Shown here one piece after another: positions 9,824 to 18,499 of a DNA stretch of 64,000 bases. The notes below the pieces were generated by a model. That model was not told where the DNA came from and did not search any database. It worked only from the letters and a program-made list of their open reading frames with translations. Numbering within the stretch: position 1 is the stretch's first letter; each line of letters begins with the position of its first letter. Source of the DNA: Pseudomonadota bacterium. Its GTDB lineage: Bacteria; Myxococcota_A; Polyangia; Polyangiales; Polyangiaceae. The position numbers were made by a program, and so were the translations under genes. Location of the stretch: contig JAEYWK010000044.1 of NCBI GenBank assembly GCA_023431345.1, positions 1-64,000 on the forward strand. Direction: 5' to 3'.

Positions 9824-10504
9824 TCAGTCGATGATGCCGAAGAGGACGCTGAGCGGCATGATCACGTTGCCAGCCGTGACCAAGAACGCGAAGGCGCGCG
9901 CGCCTTGCTTGGCGCGCAAGTTGTAGCGGGGATGATTCAACCCCAGCGACTGCAGCAGGCTGTAGGCACCGTGGTAGAGGTGCATACCGAGCAGCAGGTT
10001 CGCCGTGACGTAGAGCAGCGCCACCCACGGAACCTGGAAGCTTGCGACGAAGTTGCCGTAAACATCCACGGGGCTGAACTCACGCCCGCCGAGCGATAGG
10101 CCCGGAGCCGTGAAGTGCGCGATGTGGAAGATGATGTAGAGCAGCAGCGCGGGGCCGCTGTACTTCATCGTCGCGGCTGCGTAGTTGGTCGCGATGTTCT
10201 TCTTCACCCGGTAAGCGACCGGGCGCGCCGCGAGCGAGCGCTTGTACAGCTGTACGACGAGCGCCACGTGCGTAACGAGCGCTACCAGCAGCAGGATGCG
10301 GACGCCCCAGGTCAGGGCGCCCAAGTTCTTCATGGTGTGGGCGTATTGGTTGAACGCCTCAGGCCCCAGGAAGACCTGCAGGTTCCCGAACATGTGCTGG
10401 ATGACGAAGCCGAACAAGATCGCGCCGCTCACCGCGAGCGCCGCCTTCTTGCCGACCGTCGTATCGGCAAAGCCGAGGTTCTTGTGAGTCGTTGCGGTAG
10501 CCAT
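9824..10504 (-). CDS. sdhC: Succinate dehydrogenase cytochrome b558 subunit
   Basis: A 226-residue membrane anchor with five hydrophobic segments. It carries His residues in IQHMFGN, VTHVALV, IFHIAHF and GMHLYHG, as in the single-subunit diheme b558 family (TIGR02046 type). It anchors SdhAB and carries electrons to menaquinone or quinone. No separate sdhD is present, as expected for this class. ATG start at 10504, first gene of the sdhCAB set, 32 bp after the aconitase stop. Co-transcription with acnA is likely. Confidence 0.93.
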   Translation of the reverse strand: MATATTHKNLGFADTTVGKKAALAVSGAILFGFVIQHMFGNLQVFLGPEAFNQYAHTMKNLGALTWGVRILLLVALVTHVALVVQLYKRSLAARPVAYRVKKNIATNYAAATMKYSGPALLLYIIFHIAHFTAPGLSLGGREFSPVDVYGNFVASFQVPWVALLYVTANLLLGMHLYHGAYSLLQSLGLNHPRYNLRAKQGARAFAFLVTAGNVIMPLSVLFGIID

Positions 10505-10536
10505 CGTCTTCCTGAGCGCCTCCTGAGCGAACGCGC

Positions 10537-13254
10537 CTAGCTCTTCAGCAGCTGACGGAGCACGAACTGCAAGATGCCGCCGTGCTGGTAGTAAGCGAGC
10601 TCGACCGCGGTATCGATGCGAGCGCGCACCTTGATCTGCTTCACGCTGCCGTCGGCCGCCTGCGCCGTCACCTCGAGTAGCTTGCCGGGGGCGAGACCGC
10701 TCGCGATACCCAGCACCGAGTAGGTCTCCTCGCCGGTGAGGCCGAGCGACTCCCGCGTCTCGCCCTCGAGGAACTGCAGGGGCAGCACCCCCATGCCGAT
10801 CAGGTTGGAGCGGTGGATGCGCTCGTAGCTCTCGGCGATGACGGCGCGGATTCCGAGCATGAAGGTGCCCTTGGCGGCCCAGTCGCGCGACGAGCCCGAG
10901 CCGTACTCCTTGCCCGCGAGCACCAGCAGCGGCGTCTTGTTCGCCTGGTACTTCTCGGAGGCCTCGAAGATGCTGGTTTGCTCGTTCGTCGGCAGGTAGC
11001 GAGTGAAGCTGCCCTCGACGCCGGGAACCAGCGCGTTACGCAGGCGGACGTTGGCGAACGTGCCGCGCATCATCACCTCGTGATTGCCGCGGCGCGCCCC
11101 GTACTGGTTGAAATCCTTCGGCAAGACGCCGTTGTCGGTGAGGTATTTGGCCGCCGGCGAGGTCTTCGAGATGTTGCCCGCGGGAGAGATGTGATCGGTG
11201 GTGACCGAATCCCCCAGCACCGCCAGCACGCGCGCGCCGGAGATGTCCGTCAGCGGCGCGGGGGTGGGGCTCAAGTTCTCGAAGAAGGTCGGCTTGCGTA
11301 CGTAGGTGCTCTTCGCGTCCCACGCGAAGCGATCACCAGCGGGCACGGGCAGCGCGCGCCAGCGCTCGTCGCCTTCGAACACGGCCGCGTACTCCTCACG
11401 GAACATCGCGGAGGTGACGTTTTGCTTCACCACCGCGGCCACATCCTTGGGAGAGGGCCAGATGTCCTTCAAGAACACATCCTTGCCGTCCTTGCCCTGG
11501 CCGAGCGGCTCGGTCGCGAAGTCGATGTCGATGCGGCCGGCGAGGGCGTACGCAACGACCAGCGGCGGGCCCGCCAGGTAGTTGGCCCGCACGTCAGGTG
11601 ATACGCGGCCTTCGAAGTTGCGGTTTCCAGAAAGCACGCTCACCGCGACCAACTCGCCGTCGGCGATCGCTTTGCTGATGGTCTCTGGCAGCGGGCCGCT
11701 GTTGCCGATGCAGGTCGTGCAGCCATAACCGACGACGTTGAAGTGGAGCGCCTCGAGCGCGGGCAAAACTCCCGCCGCCGTCAGGTATTGGGTGACGACC
11801 TTGGAGCCGGGGGCGAGGCTGGTTTTCACCCACGGCTGAACTTGGAGGCCCTTTTCGACCGCGTTCTTGGCCAGCAGGCCCGCGCCCAGCATCACGTACG
11901 GGTTCGACGTGTTGGTGCAGCTCGTGATGGCGGCGATCACGACCGAGCCGTTCGTGAGGTCGAACGACTTGCCGTCGAGCGAGCTGCTCACCTTGGCGCC
12001 CAGCTCCTCCGGGCTGACGGCCGCGCCCTTGGCCTTCTTCTTGGCCTGCGCGACCAGCTCGGGCAGCACCTTCTTGAAGCCCGGCCCGACGTCCTTCAGC
12101 GACACCTTGTCGTGGGGCCGGCGCGGACCGGCCAGGGTCGGCACGACCGTCCCGAGATCGAGCGACAGCGTATCGGTGTAGACCGGGTCCGGCTGACCCT
12201 TGGTACGGAACAGACCCTGGGCCTTGGCGTACGCCTCGACCAGCGCGACGCGCTCGTCACTGCGACCCGACAGTCGCAGGTAGCTCAGCGTCTCCTCGTC
12301 GATCGGGAAGATGCCGCACGTCGAGCCGAACTCGGGCGCCATGTTGCCGATGGTCGCGCGGTCGGCCAGCGGCAGGTGGTCGAGGCCATCGCCGTAGAAC
12401 TCCACGAACTTGCCGACCACTCCCTTGTCGCGCAAGAGGCGCGTGATGGTGAGCACGAGGTCGGTGGCGGTCGCGCCTTCGGGCAACGTGCCGTACAGCT
12501 TCATGCCGATGACCTGCGGGATCAGCATGTTGATGGGCTGGCCCAGCATCGCCGCCTCGGCCTCGATGCCGCCCACGCCCCAGCCGAGCACGCCCGCGCC
12601 GTTGATCATGGTGGTGTGGCTATCTGTCCCGACGACGGTGTCCGGGTAGGCGACGCCGTCTTGATCGAACACGACGCGCGCCAGGTACTCCAAGTTGACC
12701 TGATGCACGATGCCGGTCGACGGCGGGACGACCTTGAAGTTGGTGAAGGCGCCTTGGGCCCAGCGCAGGAGCGCGTACCGTTCTTGGTTGCGCTCGTACT
12801 CGCTCTCGGTGTTGCGGACGAGCGAGTCGACGCTGCCGTAGTGGTCGACCTGTACCGAGTGATCGATCACGAGCTCGGCCGGGAAGAGCGGGTTGATCTT
12901 CGCCGGATCGCCGCCCATGGCGGCCATCGCGTCGCGCATGGCGGCCAGGTCCACGACGCAAGGCACGCCCGTGAAGTCCTGCAGCACCACGCGAGCGGGG
13001 TGGAAGGCGATCTCGGAGTCGGGCTCCTTCTTGGCGTCCCAGGCCGCCAGCGCTTCGACGTCTTTTGCCTCGACCGCGACGCCGTCCTCACAGCGCAGCA
13101 AGTTCTCGAGCAAGATACGCAGCGAGTAGGGCAGCTTCGCGATGTCTTTACCGGTCTTCGCCGCGAACTTGGGCAAGCTGAAGTAGGTGAACCTCGTGCT
13201 CCCTACGGTGAGCTCGGAACGCGTCTGAAAGGAATCGCGAGAGCGGTCGGCCAT
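10537..13254 (-). CDS. acnA: Aconitate hydratase (AcnA type)
   Basis: Converts citrate to isocitrate through cis-aconitate. About 905 residues, in the AcnA/IRP1 group. The [4Fe-4S] ligands are visible in TSCTNTSNP and GYGCTTCIGNSGPLP. The swivel domain is at the C-terminus, with GSGSSRDWAAKG binding the substrate. I chose ATG 13254 (MADRSRDSF), with GAAGG upstream; the frame stays open to a TTG at 13338, which would add residues of non-coding type. It lies directly before sdhCAB, so two TCA steps are encoded together. Confidence 0.95.
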   Translation of the reverse strand: MADRSRDSFQTRSELTVGSTRFTYFSLPKFAAKTGKDIAKLPYSLRILLENLLRCEDGVAVEAKDVEALAAWDAKKEPDSEIAFHPARVVLQDFTGVPCVVDLAAMRDAMAAMGGDPAKINPLFPAELVIDHSVQVDHYGSVDSLVRNTESEYERNQERYALLRWAQGAFTNFKVVPPSTGIVHQVNLEYLARVVFDQDGVAYPDTVVGTDSHTTMINGAGVLGWGVGGIEAEAAMLGQPINMLIPQVIGMKLYGTLPEGATATDLVLTITRLLRDKGVVGKFVEFYGDGLDHLPLADRATIGNMAPEFGSTCGIFPIDEETLSYLRLSGRSDERVALVEAYAKAQGLFRTKGQPDPVYTDTLSLDLGTVVPTLAGPRRPHDKVSLKDVGPGFKKVLPELVAQAKKKAKGAAVSPEELGAKVSSSLDGKSFDLTNGSVVIAAITSCTNTSNPYVMLGAGLLAKNAVEKGLQVQPWVKTSLAPGSKVVTQYLTAAGVLPALEALHFNVVGYGCTTCIGNSGPLPETISKAIADGELVAVSVLSGNRNFEGRVSPDVRANYLAGPPLVVAYALAGRIDIDFATEPLGQGKDGKDVFLKDIWPSPKDVAAVVKQNVTSAMFREEYAAVFEGDERWRALPVPAGDRFAWDAKSTYVRKPTFFENLSPTPAPLTDISGARVLAVLGDSVTTDHISPAGNISKTSPAAKYLTDNGVLPKDFNQYGARRGNHEVMMRGTFANVRLRNALVPGVEGSFTRYLPTNEQTSIFEASEKYQANKTPLLVLAGKEYGSGSSRDWAAKGTFMLGIRAVIAESYERIHRSNLIGMGVLPLQFLEGETRESLGLTGEETYSVLGIASGLAPGKLLEVTAQAADGSVKQIKVRARIDTAVELAYYQHGGILQFVLRQLLKS

Positions 13255-13376
13255 GGCTTGGAAATCCTTCGAAGTTAGGGTCGGGGCCCAACGGGAAAAC
13301 GTGACGCCGGGCCTACTCCAATGGGCTGGCCCCGGCAATGTTTTACAGGCTCAGCACCAGAGCAGGTTTGCACCTT

Positions 13377-14525
13377 TCAAAGGCGAACAGAAGCGGCGGC
13401 CCGGCCCGCGCGCAGCCCGCTCACGAGCGCATGCCCGACGCTCGGCGGCTGGGGGCCAGTCACGTCACCGCACGCGAAGACGCGCGATGCCCCCGAAAGT
13501 ACGCCCGAAGCGGCCGTCGGAAGCCCGACGCTTTCGAGCGAGGAGAGGCCGCGAGCCGCCAGATCGACCCCGAACAGCGACGACACGGGCTGGGTCGCGC
13601 CCCCGCCGGCTAGCAGCGGCGGCAGCCCCGCTATCTCGAGCTGAAATCCGGCGGGCTCCGCGCCCGAGAGCGCCCCCGATAGACCGATGGCGCCAGACAC
13701 GAACCCGCCGCAAGCCAGCACGAGCGCGTCGGCACGGAGCTCCGATCCGCCCGCGAGCAATACGGCGACGCCAGCGTCCGGGCTGTCCGGTGAGAACGAC
13801 ACGCGAACGGCTCGCGCCCCGAGCACGTGAACCTGAAGTGAGGCGAGGAGCGCGTCGCGTCGCCGCTCGAAGCGCGCGCCCGCCACGCCTCCGGGAGGTG
13901 ACGTCACCTCCCCCACGGGCACCCCGGCGCCGCTCGCGAGCTCCACGGCGAGGTCGCGCCGCACGCCGAGCCAAGGTCCGAACAGCCAGGCGTCGGGCCC
14001 GGCGTGGGCTTTCAACAGCTGCGCGAGCCACGCCGGGCGCTCGGCACGCTCGAACCCCGCCGCGAAATCGAAGGGGGAGACGCGCCGCTGATGCCCTTTC
14101 TCCAGGAGCTCGAGCGGCACTAAGTCGAAGCGAGTCCGCGTGGCGCGAGCCCAGGCGCTGGCTGCGAACGCACGGGCCAGCAACGGACCGTCCCAGTCGT
14201 CGCGCGCGACGTCGACCACGGCCACCCGCTTGCCCGCGAGCGGCGCCAAATCGAGCAGCGAGCCGTCGCGCCCTGATGCAGCGCGCACGACCCCCTCGCG
14301 GGTCGCGATCACGGTCCGCGCGTCGAGCCTCAGCCCGAGCGCCGCCGCCAGCTCGCCGAGCCCGTGGTCCTGCGTGGCCTCGAGGCGGGGGCCGTCGACG
14401 CCACCAGAATAGAGCGAGCTGGCGCCTGCGCCCTGCTGAACGAGGGTGACCTCCGCGCCGCAACGGCGGGCCGCGAAGGCCGCGGAAACACCGGCGAAAC
14501 CTGCGCCGATCACCGCCACTTTCAT
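13377..14525 (-). CDS. glpB: Anaerobic-type glycerol-3-phosphate dehydrogenase subunit B
   Basis: A FAD/FMN-binding protein of 382 residues. The N-terminal dinucleotide motif is VIGAGFAGVSAA, followed by SSLYSGGVDG, as in GlpB. The C-terminal part has FACGDVTGPQPP, which closes the flavin site. In E. coli GlpB mediates electron transfer between GlpA and GlpC. Its ATG overlaps the glpA stop (ATGA), so the pair is coupled. No glpC follows: the next gene is aconitase, 122 bp downstream. The family call is good but less certain than glpA because the sequence is divergent and Ala/Gly-rich. Confidence 0.8.
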   Translation of the reverse strand: MKVAVIGAGFAGVSAAFAARRCGAEVTLVQQGAGASSLYSGGVDGPRLEATQDHGLGELAAALGLRLDARTVIATREGVVRAASGRDGSLLDLAPLAGKRVAVVDVARDDWDGPLLARAFAASAWARATRTRFDLVPLELLEKGHQRRVSPFDFAAGFERAERPAWLAQLLKAHAGPDAWLFGPWLGVRRDLAVELASGAGVPVGEVTSPPGGVAGARFERRRDALLASLQVHVLGARAVRVSFSPDSPDAGVAVLLAGGSELRADALVLACGGFVSGAIGLSGALSGAEPAGFQLEIAGLPPLLAGGGATQPVSSLFGVDLAARGLSSLESVGLPTAASGVLSGASRVFACGDVTGPQPPSVGHALVSGLRAGRAAASVRL

Positions 14526-16276
14526 GGGCCGGTCCCCGCTGCTGTTTCTTCGGCGTTTTCTTCGCCGTTTTCTTCGGCGTCTTCGGTCTCGTCGACGTCC
14601 CCGAGCTCGGCGCGCAGCGACGCCAGAGCCAGCACCTCGGCGCGAGCCTGCAGCGCGCCCACCGCCGCAGCCCGACGGCGCGCGGCGGCCCGCAGAAAGC
14701 GCATCGCCATCGCCAAGCCCTCGCGCGGAGACTTGCCGGTAGCGTCGGCGACGACGCGCCCGCAGCGCGCCGCGCAGCGCATGCCGCCGCACGCGCCGAG
14801 GCCGAGCCGCGTGCGACGAGACACGTCCTCCACGTCGGTCGCGAGCTCTTGCTCGACCACGTACCGCACCTCGGCCAACGTGACCGGCTCGCAGGCGCAA
14901 ACCACGGCCGCCTCGCGCGGGTCGCGGCGCATGCGCTCGAGCACACGCAAGCTCCGGCTGCCGTGACGGTACTCGAGCCGCGTCGCGGTGACGGCCTCCA
15001 TGCCGCCCTCGAGCACCAGCCGCATCGGATCGACCTGCTCATCGCCGCCGGGCAGCGCGAGCACGTGCGATTGACAGCGCGTGAGGCGCCCGAGCCGCCG
15101 CGCCAGCACGTCGCACATCTCTTCGGCGAACAAGCGGTAGCTCGCCAGCTTTCCCCCGACCATGGAGTACAGGCCGTCGGCGCCGTCCACACCGTGATCG
15201 AGGATCTCGTGCTCGCGCGAGAGACGATCCTCGTTCACGCCCCACCCGTACAGGGTCGGACGCACGCCGCCCCAGGTACCGATGGCGCGCGCCTCACGAA
15301 TGCCGGGGAAAACGCGCTCGACGGCCTGAAACAGGTAGCGGACCTCGTCGCCCGTCGCGACGACGTCGTCGAGATCGCCGTAGTAGTCGTCGTCGGTCGT
15401 GCCGAGCACGCTCAGGTTCTGCCACGGCAGCAAGAACACCTGACGCCCGTCGATGGCCTTGGCCACGATGGCGTAGTTGGTGACGCGACGATCCAAGAAG
15501 ACGTGGATGCCCTTGCCCGGCCGCAAGCGCGCGGCCTCGGGGCCCAGCCCCGACAGGGAGGCCGTCAGCGGAGCCCACGCTCCAGTGGCGTTGACGATCG
15601 CACGCGCCGTGCGGACGCCCGTCTCGCCGCTACGACGGTCGCGGTAGCGCACGCCGTAGGCGCTGCCGTCCTCGCGCCGCAGCACCTCGGTCACCGTCGT
15701 GTGAAGTCGGACCTCGGCGCCGCGCTCGAGCGCGTCACGGGCGTTGGCGACGCAGAGCCTCGCGCCGTCGATGCCCCACTCGTCGAAGGAAACACCGCCT
15801 CGTGACGGCAGCAGCCCCGGCTCCAGCGCTTGCAAATCGCTAGCCGACAGGCGCGCGTGCGGCTTGCCCGCCTTGAGCGGCTGGTACTTGTCGTACAGCG
15901 TGAAGAAGCCGTCATAAGCGGCCAGCATGGCCTGGGCGCGAACGCCCTCCGGCTCGAACACCGGCATCAGAAACGGGATCCGGAACAGCAAGTGCGGCGC
16001 GACGCGCTGGATGTGCCCCGAGTCGAGGCACGACGAATAAGTCACGTCGGGATCGTAGGACAGGTAGCGAGGCCCCCCATGGATCATGCCGCTGGAGTTA
16101 CCGCTCGCGCCGAAGGCCAGATCGCTGCGCTCGAACAGGGCCACGCTGAAGCCGCGCAGGGTCGCGTCGCGCAGCACGCCTACGCCGTTCACGCCGCCGC
16201 CGATGACGATGACGTCACGCTCCAGCGCGCGCCCTTGGGGATCGCGGTCGTGCGGCTGGGCTCCTGGTCCGGACAT
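14522..16276 (-). CDS. glpA: Glycerol-3-phosphate dehydrogenase, GlpA type (FAD plus BFD-like [2Fe-2S] domain)
   Basis: Oxidises sn-glycerol-3-phosphate to dihydroxyacetone phosphate. The N-terminal FAD motif VIGGGVNGVGVLRDA and FGASGNSSGMIHGGPRYL are GlpA/GlpD signatures. Unlike GlpD it has a C-terminal BFD-like [2Fe-2S] domain, with cysteines at CACE near residue 459 and ACGGMRCAARC near 497. The last 25 residues form an odd Glu-rich tail (EENGEENAEETAAG). ATG 16276 is preferred because GGTGAGG precedes it; a GTG at 16282 is possible. First gene of the glpAB pair. Confidence 0.9.
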   Translation of the reverse strand: MSGPGAQPHDRDPQGRALERDVIVIGGGVNGVGVLRDATLRGFSVALFERSDLAFGASGNSSGMIHGGPRYLSYDPDVTYSSCLDSGHIQRVAPHLLFRIPFLMPVFEPEGVRAQAMLAAYDGFFTLYDKYQPLKAGKPHARLSASDLQALEPGLLPSRGGVSFDEWGIDGARLCVANARDALERGAEVRLHTTVTEVLRREDGSAYGVRYRDRRSGETGVRTARAIVNATGAWAPLTASLSGLGPEAARLRPGKGIHVFLDRRVTNYAIVAKAIDGRQVFLLPWQNLSVLGTTDDDYYGDLDDVVATGDEVRYLFQAVERVFPGIREARAIGTWGGVRPTLYGWGVNEDRLSREHEILDHGVDGADGLYSMVGGKLASYRLFAEEMCDVLARRLGRLTRCQSHVLALPGGDEQVDPMRLVLEGGMEAVTATRLEYRHGSRSLRVLERMRRDPREAAVVCACEPVTLAEVRYVVEQELATDVEDVSRRTRLGLGACGGMRCAARCGRVVADATGKSPREGLAMAMRFLRAAARRRAAAVGALQARAEVLALASLRAELGDVDETEDAEENGEENAEETAAGTGP

Positions 16277-16439
16277 CCTCACCTTTTAGAGCAACGAACG
16301 ACTCGCCGCATCGTGGTCACGAGCTGGCGCACCGAGCCGCGCCGTTCCGTACGGGCTACCACGCCCCTTCCCCAAAGACCGCCACAAATTTGGCCGTCGA
16401 AACTTGGCCACGGCCGGCTTCAGGGTCTAGCAGTGAGCC

Positions 16440-16922
16440 GTGCGCGCGTTTCTCCTGTTCCTGGCCAGCTCGATGGCAGCGGCCGCGAGCTTGCCTCGGA
16501 TCGCGGCCGCCGAGCCCGCGCTGATTGGGCCCGCCGAGGGACCGGCGGGTCGTCCGCGCGTCGTGCTCGACAAGCTGGTCGTGCCGCTGGACGTGCCCGA
16601 GCAGAAGCGAGTGAGCAAAGTGCTCACCAAGGTGCTGAAGCACGAGGCAAACCGCGTCGAGTGGGGCGCGGGTCGTGGAGCCCGCATCACCTACCGCTTC
16701 CACCTCGAGCAGCTCGACCTCAGCGTGGAGCGGGGAGTGCTGAAGGTGCGCTGCACGGCGCTGGGCCGACTCCCGAAAGGCAAGACCGCGCGCAGCAAGC
16801 TCGAGTACGGCGGCGATGCGCGCGAGGCCCACAAGGTCATCGACCACGTGCTCACGATCGTCGCGCGCGGCGTGCTCGCGCGCCTCGCCGACCTCGAGCG
16901 TGAGCGGCGCAGCCGACGTTGA
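16440..16922 (+). CDS. Hypothetical exported protein
   Basis: I do not recognise this 160-residue protein. The N-terminus (MRAFLLFLASSMAAAA, then AAAEP) looks like a signal peptide cleaved near residue 24. The mature part is basic, with alternating beta-like stretches (RITYRFHLEQLDLSVERGVLKVRC) and a C-terminal helix. A periplasmic location is inferred. GTG start with AGGG about eight bases upstream. Convergent with the CDP-alcohol phosphatidyltransferase, 24 bp between stops. Confidence 0.6.
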   Translation: MRAFLLFLASSMAAAASLPRIAAAEPALIGPAEGPAGRPRVVLDKLVVPLDVPEQKRVSKVLTKVLKHEANRVEWGAGRGARITYRFHLEQLDLSVERGVLKVRCTALGRLPKGKTARSKLEYGGDAREAHKVIDHVLTIVARGVLARLADLERERRSRR

Positions 16923-16946
16923 GGCCGGCGTCGTCGCCACCTTCAC

Positions 16947-17639
16947 TCAGGCGCGTCCGAAGCGCAGCGCTACCCCGAGCAGCGCGCGCCCGGCGTAGAG
17001 CACGTTGACCGCGACGTACGGGAACAGGTACCACTCGAGGTGCCCGGCCAGCGCCACGTACAAGATATACGACGGGTAGTGGATCACCAGCTTGGCGCCG
17101 CTCTCGACCAGGCCAACCACCCGCCCCAGCGAGCTCGGAGGCTTCCCGCCCTCCCGGGGCGGAGCTGCGATCGCCGGGTGTCGCAAGAAGGAGGTCAGCG
17201 CGATGCCCGAGGCGAGCGCGACGAGACCGCCGAGGCCGACCAGCAGGTACGGGAGCTCCGGTCGCTCGAGGTGAAGGCGCACGGCCGCGGCCGCTAAAAT
17301 CGCGAACGCCTTGAGCTCGTCCATCAGAAAGTCGAGCAAATGTCCGGAGGGGGATGCGACGCCGCGCCAGCGCGCCAGCATGCCGTCCGCGCAGTCGAGC
17401 ACGTACGAGGCCTGATACACGAGCACCGCGGCCACCAGCCCGGCGTGACCCGGCAGCGCGATCAACGCCCCCGACGAGGCCATGCCGACCAGGAACGAGG
17501 CCAGCGTGAGCTGATTCGGCGTGACGCGGGTGTCTTTCACCGCGCTGACCACCACCGCCGCGACGGGCCGACAAACGAAGCGGTTCCAGAACAAGTCGGG
17601 AACCTTCTTGGTCTTTTGGTACACTTCGCGCGCGCCCAT
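16947..17639 (-). CDS. CDP-alcohol phosphatidyltransferase family protein
   Basis: An integral membrane enzyme that moves a phosphatidyl (or similar) group from CDP-activated lipid to an alcohol. The catalytic pattern DG-x2-AR-x8-G-x3-D-x3-D is exact, at D85-G86 to D107, with D82 before it. About six hydrophobic segments follow. The acceptor (glycerol phosphate, inositol, serine or other) cannot be determined. ATG 17639 begins a plausible N-terminus (MGAREVYQKTKKV). That start codon overlaps the start codon of the divergent SGNH lipoprotein gene, leaving no intergenic space. Confidence 0.88.
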   Translation of the reverse strand: MGAREVYQKTKKVPDLFWNRFVCRPVAAVVVSAVKDTRVTPNQLTLASFLVGMASSGALIALPGHAGLVAAVLVYQASYVLDCADGMLARWRGVASPSGHLLDFLMDELKAFAILAAAAVRLHLERPELPYLLVGLGGLVALASGIALTSFLRHPAIAAPPREGGKPPSSLGRVVGLVESGAKLVIHYPSYILYVALAGHLEWYLFPYVAVNVLYAGRALLGVALRFGRA

Positions 17640-18453
17640 GAAGCGGCCGCAGCCTACACGACTCGCGACTCGACTGGCGCTAGCTTCGCTTTCGCTGCTG
17701 GTCGCATGCCGGAGCGAGAACGCGCCGCCCGCGCCTCCACCCGCGGCGTCGCAGCGCCCGCCCGCCCCCGCGCCCAACACGGCGCCTCTGCCCCGGCGGC
17801 TCCATCTGCCGGACCTGTTACCGGTGGCCTCGGCTCCGGAAGCCAAGGTCGCGCGCAAGCGGGTGGAGAGCGTGCTCGTGCTCGGCGACTCACTCTCCGA
17901 CGAGGCGGTGGGAGGTGGCGGGTTCGTGCGTCTGCTGCGCGAGCGCTGCCCCAGCGTGAGCGTCGACAACCAAGCCAAGGGCGGCTTCATGGTGAATCAG
18001 ATGCGCCGACGCCTGGAGAAGGACGTGCTGCCGAAGGGGCGCTTGTACTCTCACGCGATCGTGTTTGGCGGCGTCAATGATCTCTACAGCGATCAAACCG
18101 CGAATCGCTCGCTTTCCCGCATCCAAGCCGATCTGGGGGCCATTTACCGCCAGCTCGTGGCGCGCGACGTCGACGTGCTCGCCATCACGGTAGCCCCTTG
18201 GGGCGGCTTCAAGAAGTGGTTCACGCCCGAGCGCGGCAAGAGCACGCTAGCGCTGAACGCCTGGATCTTGGCGCAGGCGCAGAGCGGGAGCGTCGAAGGC
18301 GCCGTGGACGCCTACGCGCTGCTCTCGTGCGGCGACCCGGAGCGGCTGTGCCCCGAGCTGGCCGCTCCCTTCAAAGACGGCCTGCACTTCGGCAAGCTCG
18401 GCCACCAGAAGCTCGGGGAGAGCGTGCTCACCCACCTCGCCTGCAGCAAGTGA
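17638..18453 (+). CDS. SGNH/GDSL hydrolase family lipoprotein
   Basis: A 271-residue lipoprotein. The signal peptide ends in LLVAC with lipid-carrying Cys24, followed by a Pro/Ala-rich linker to about residue 60. The SGNH blocks are GDSLS with Ser86, GGVND (block III) and the catalytic pair D247-x-x-H250 in DGLHFGKLGH. Such enzymes are esterases or deacetylases acting on lipids or envelope polysaccharides. The substrate is unknown. A later start would remove the signal peptide, so ATG 17638 is well supported even though it overlaps the opposing gene's start. Confidence 0.85.
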   Translation: MKRPQPTRLATRLALASLSLLVACRSENAPPAPPPAASQRPPAPAPNTAPLPRRLHLPDLLPVASAPEAKVARKRVESVLVLGDSLSDEAVGGGGFVRLLRERCPSVSVDNQAKGGFMVNQMRRRLEKDVLPKGRLYSHAIVFGGVNDLYSDQTANRSLSRIQADLGAIYRQLVARDVDVLAITVAPWGGFKKWFTPERGKSTLALNAWILAQAQSGSVEGAVDAYALLSCGDPERLCPELAAPFKDGLHFGKLGHQKLGESVLTHLACSK

Positions 18454-18499
18454 GCGACCGGCCCAAAACCGCCGAATAGCGAGCGACGGCGCGTCCGCG

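Noticed and set aside
11743..13278. Long plus-strand open frame antisense to aconitase
   Set aside because: Composition is Arg/His/Asp/Val-rich without domain signals, and aconitase on the opposite strand is fully conserved. GC-rich codon bias creates such antisense frames.
13465..15192. Long minus-strand frame overlapping glpA and glpB
   Set aside because: Arg/Ala/Ser-rich shadow in another frame; the glpA and glpB proteins carry the motifs.
14522..16276. Calling the dehydrogenase glpD
   Set aside because: The C-terminal [2Fe-2S] BFD-like domain and the overlapping glpB favour the GlpA type.
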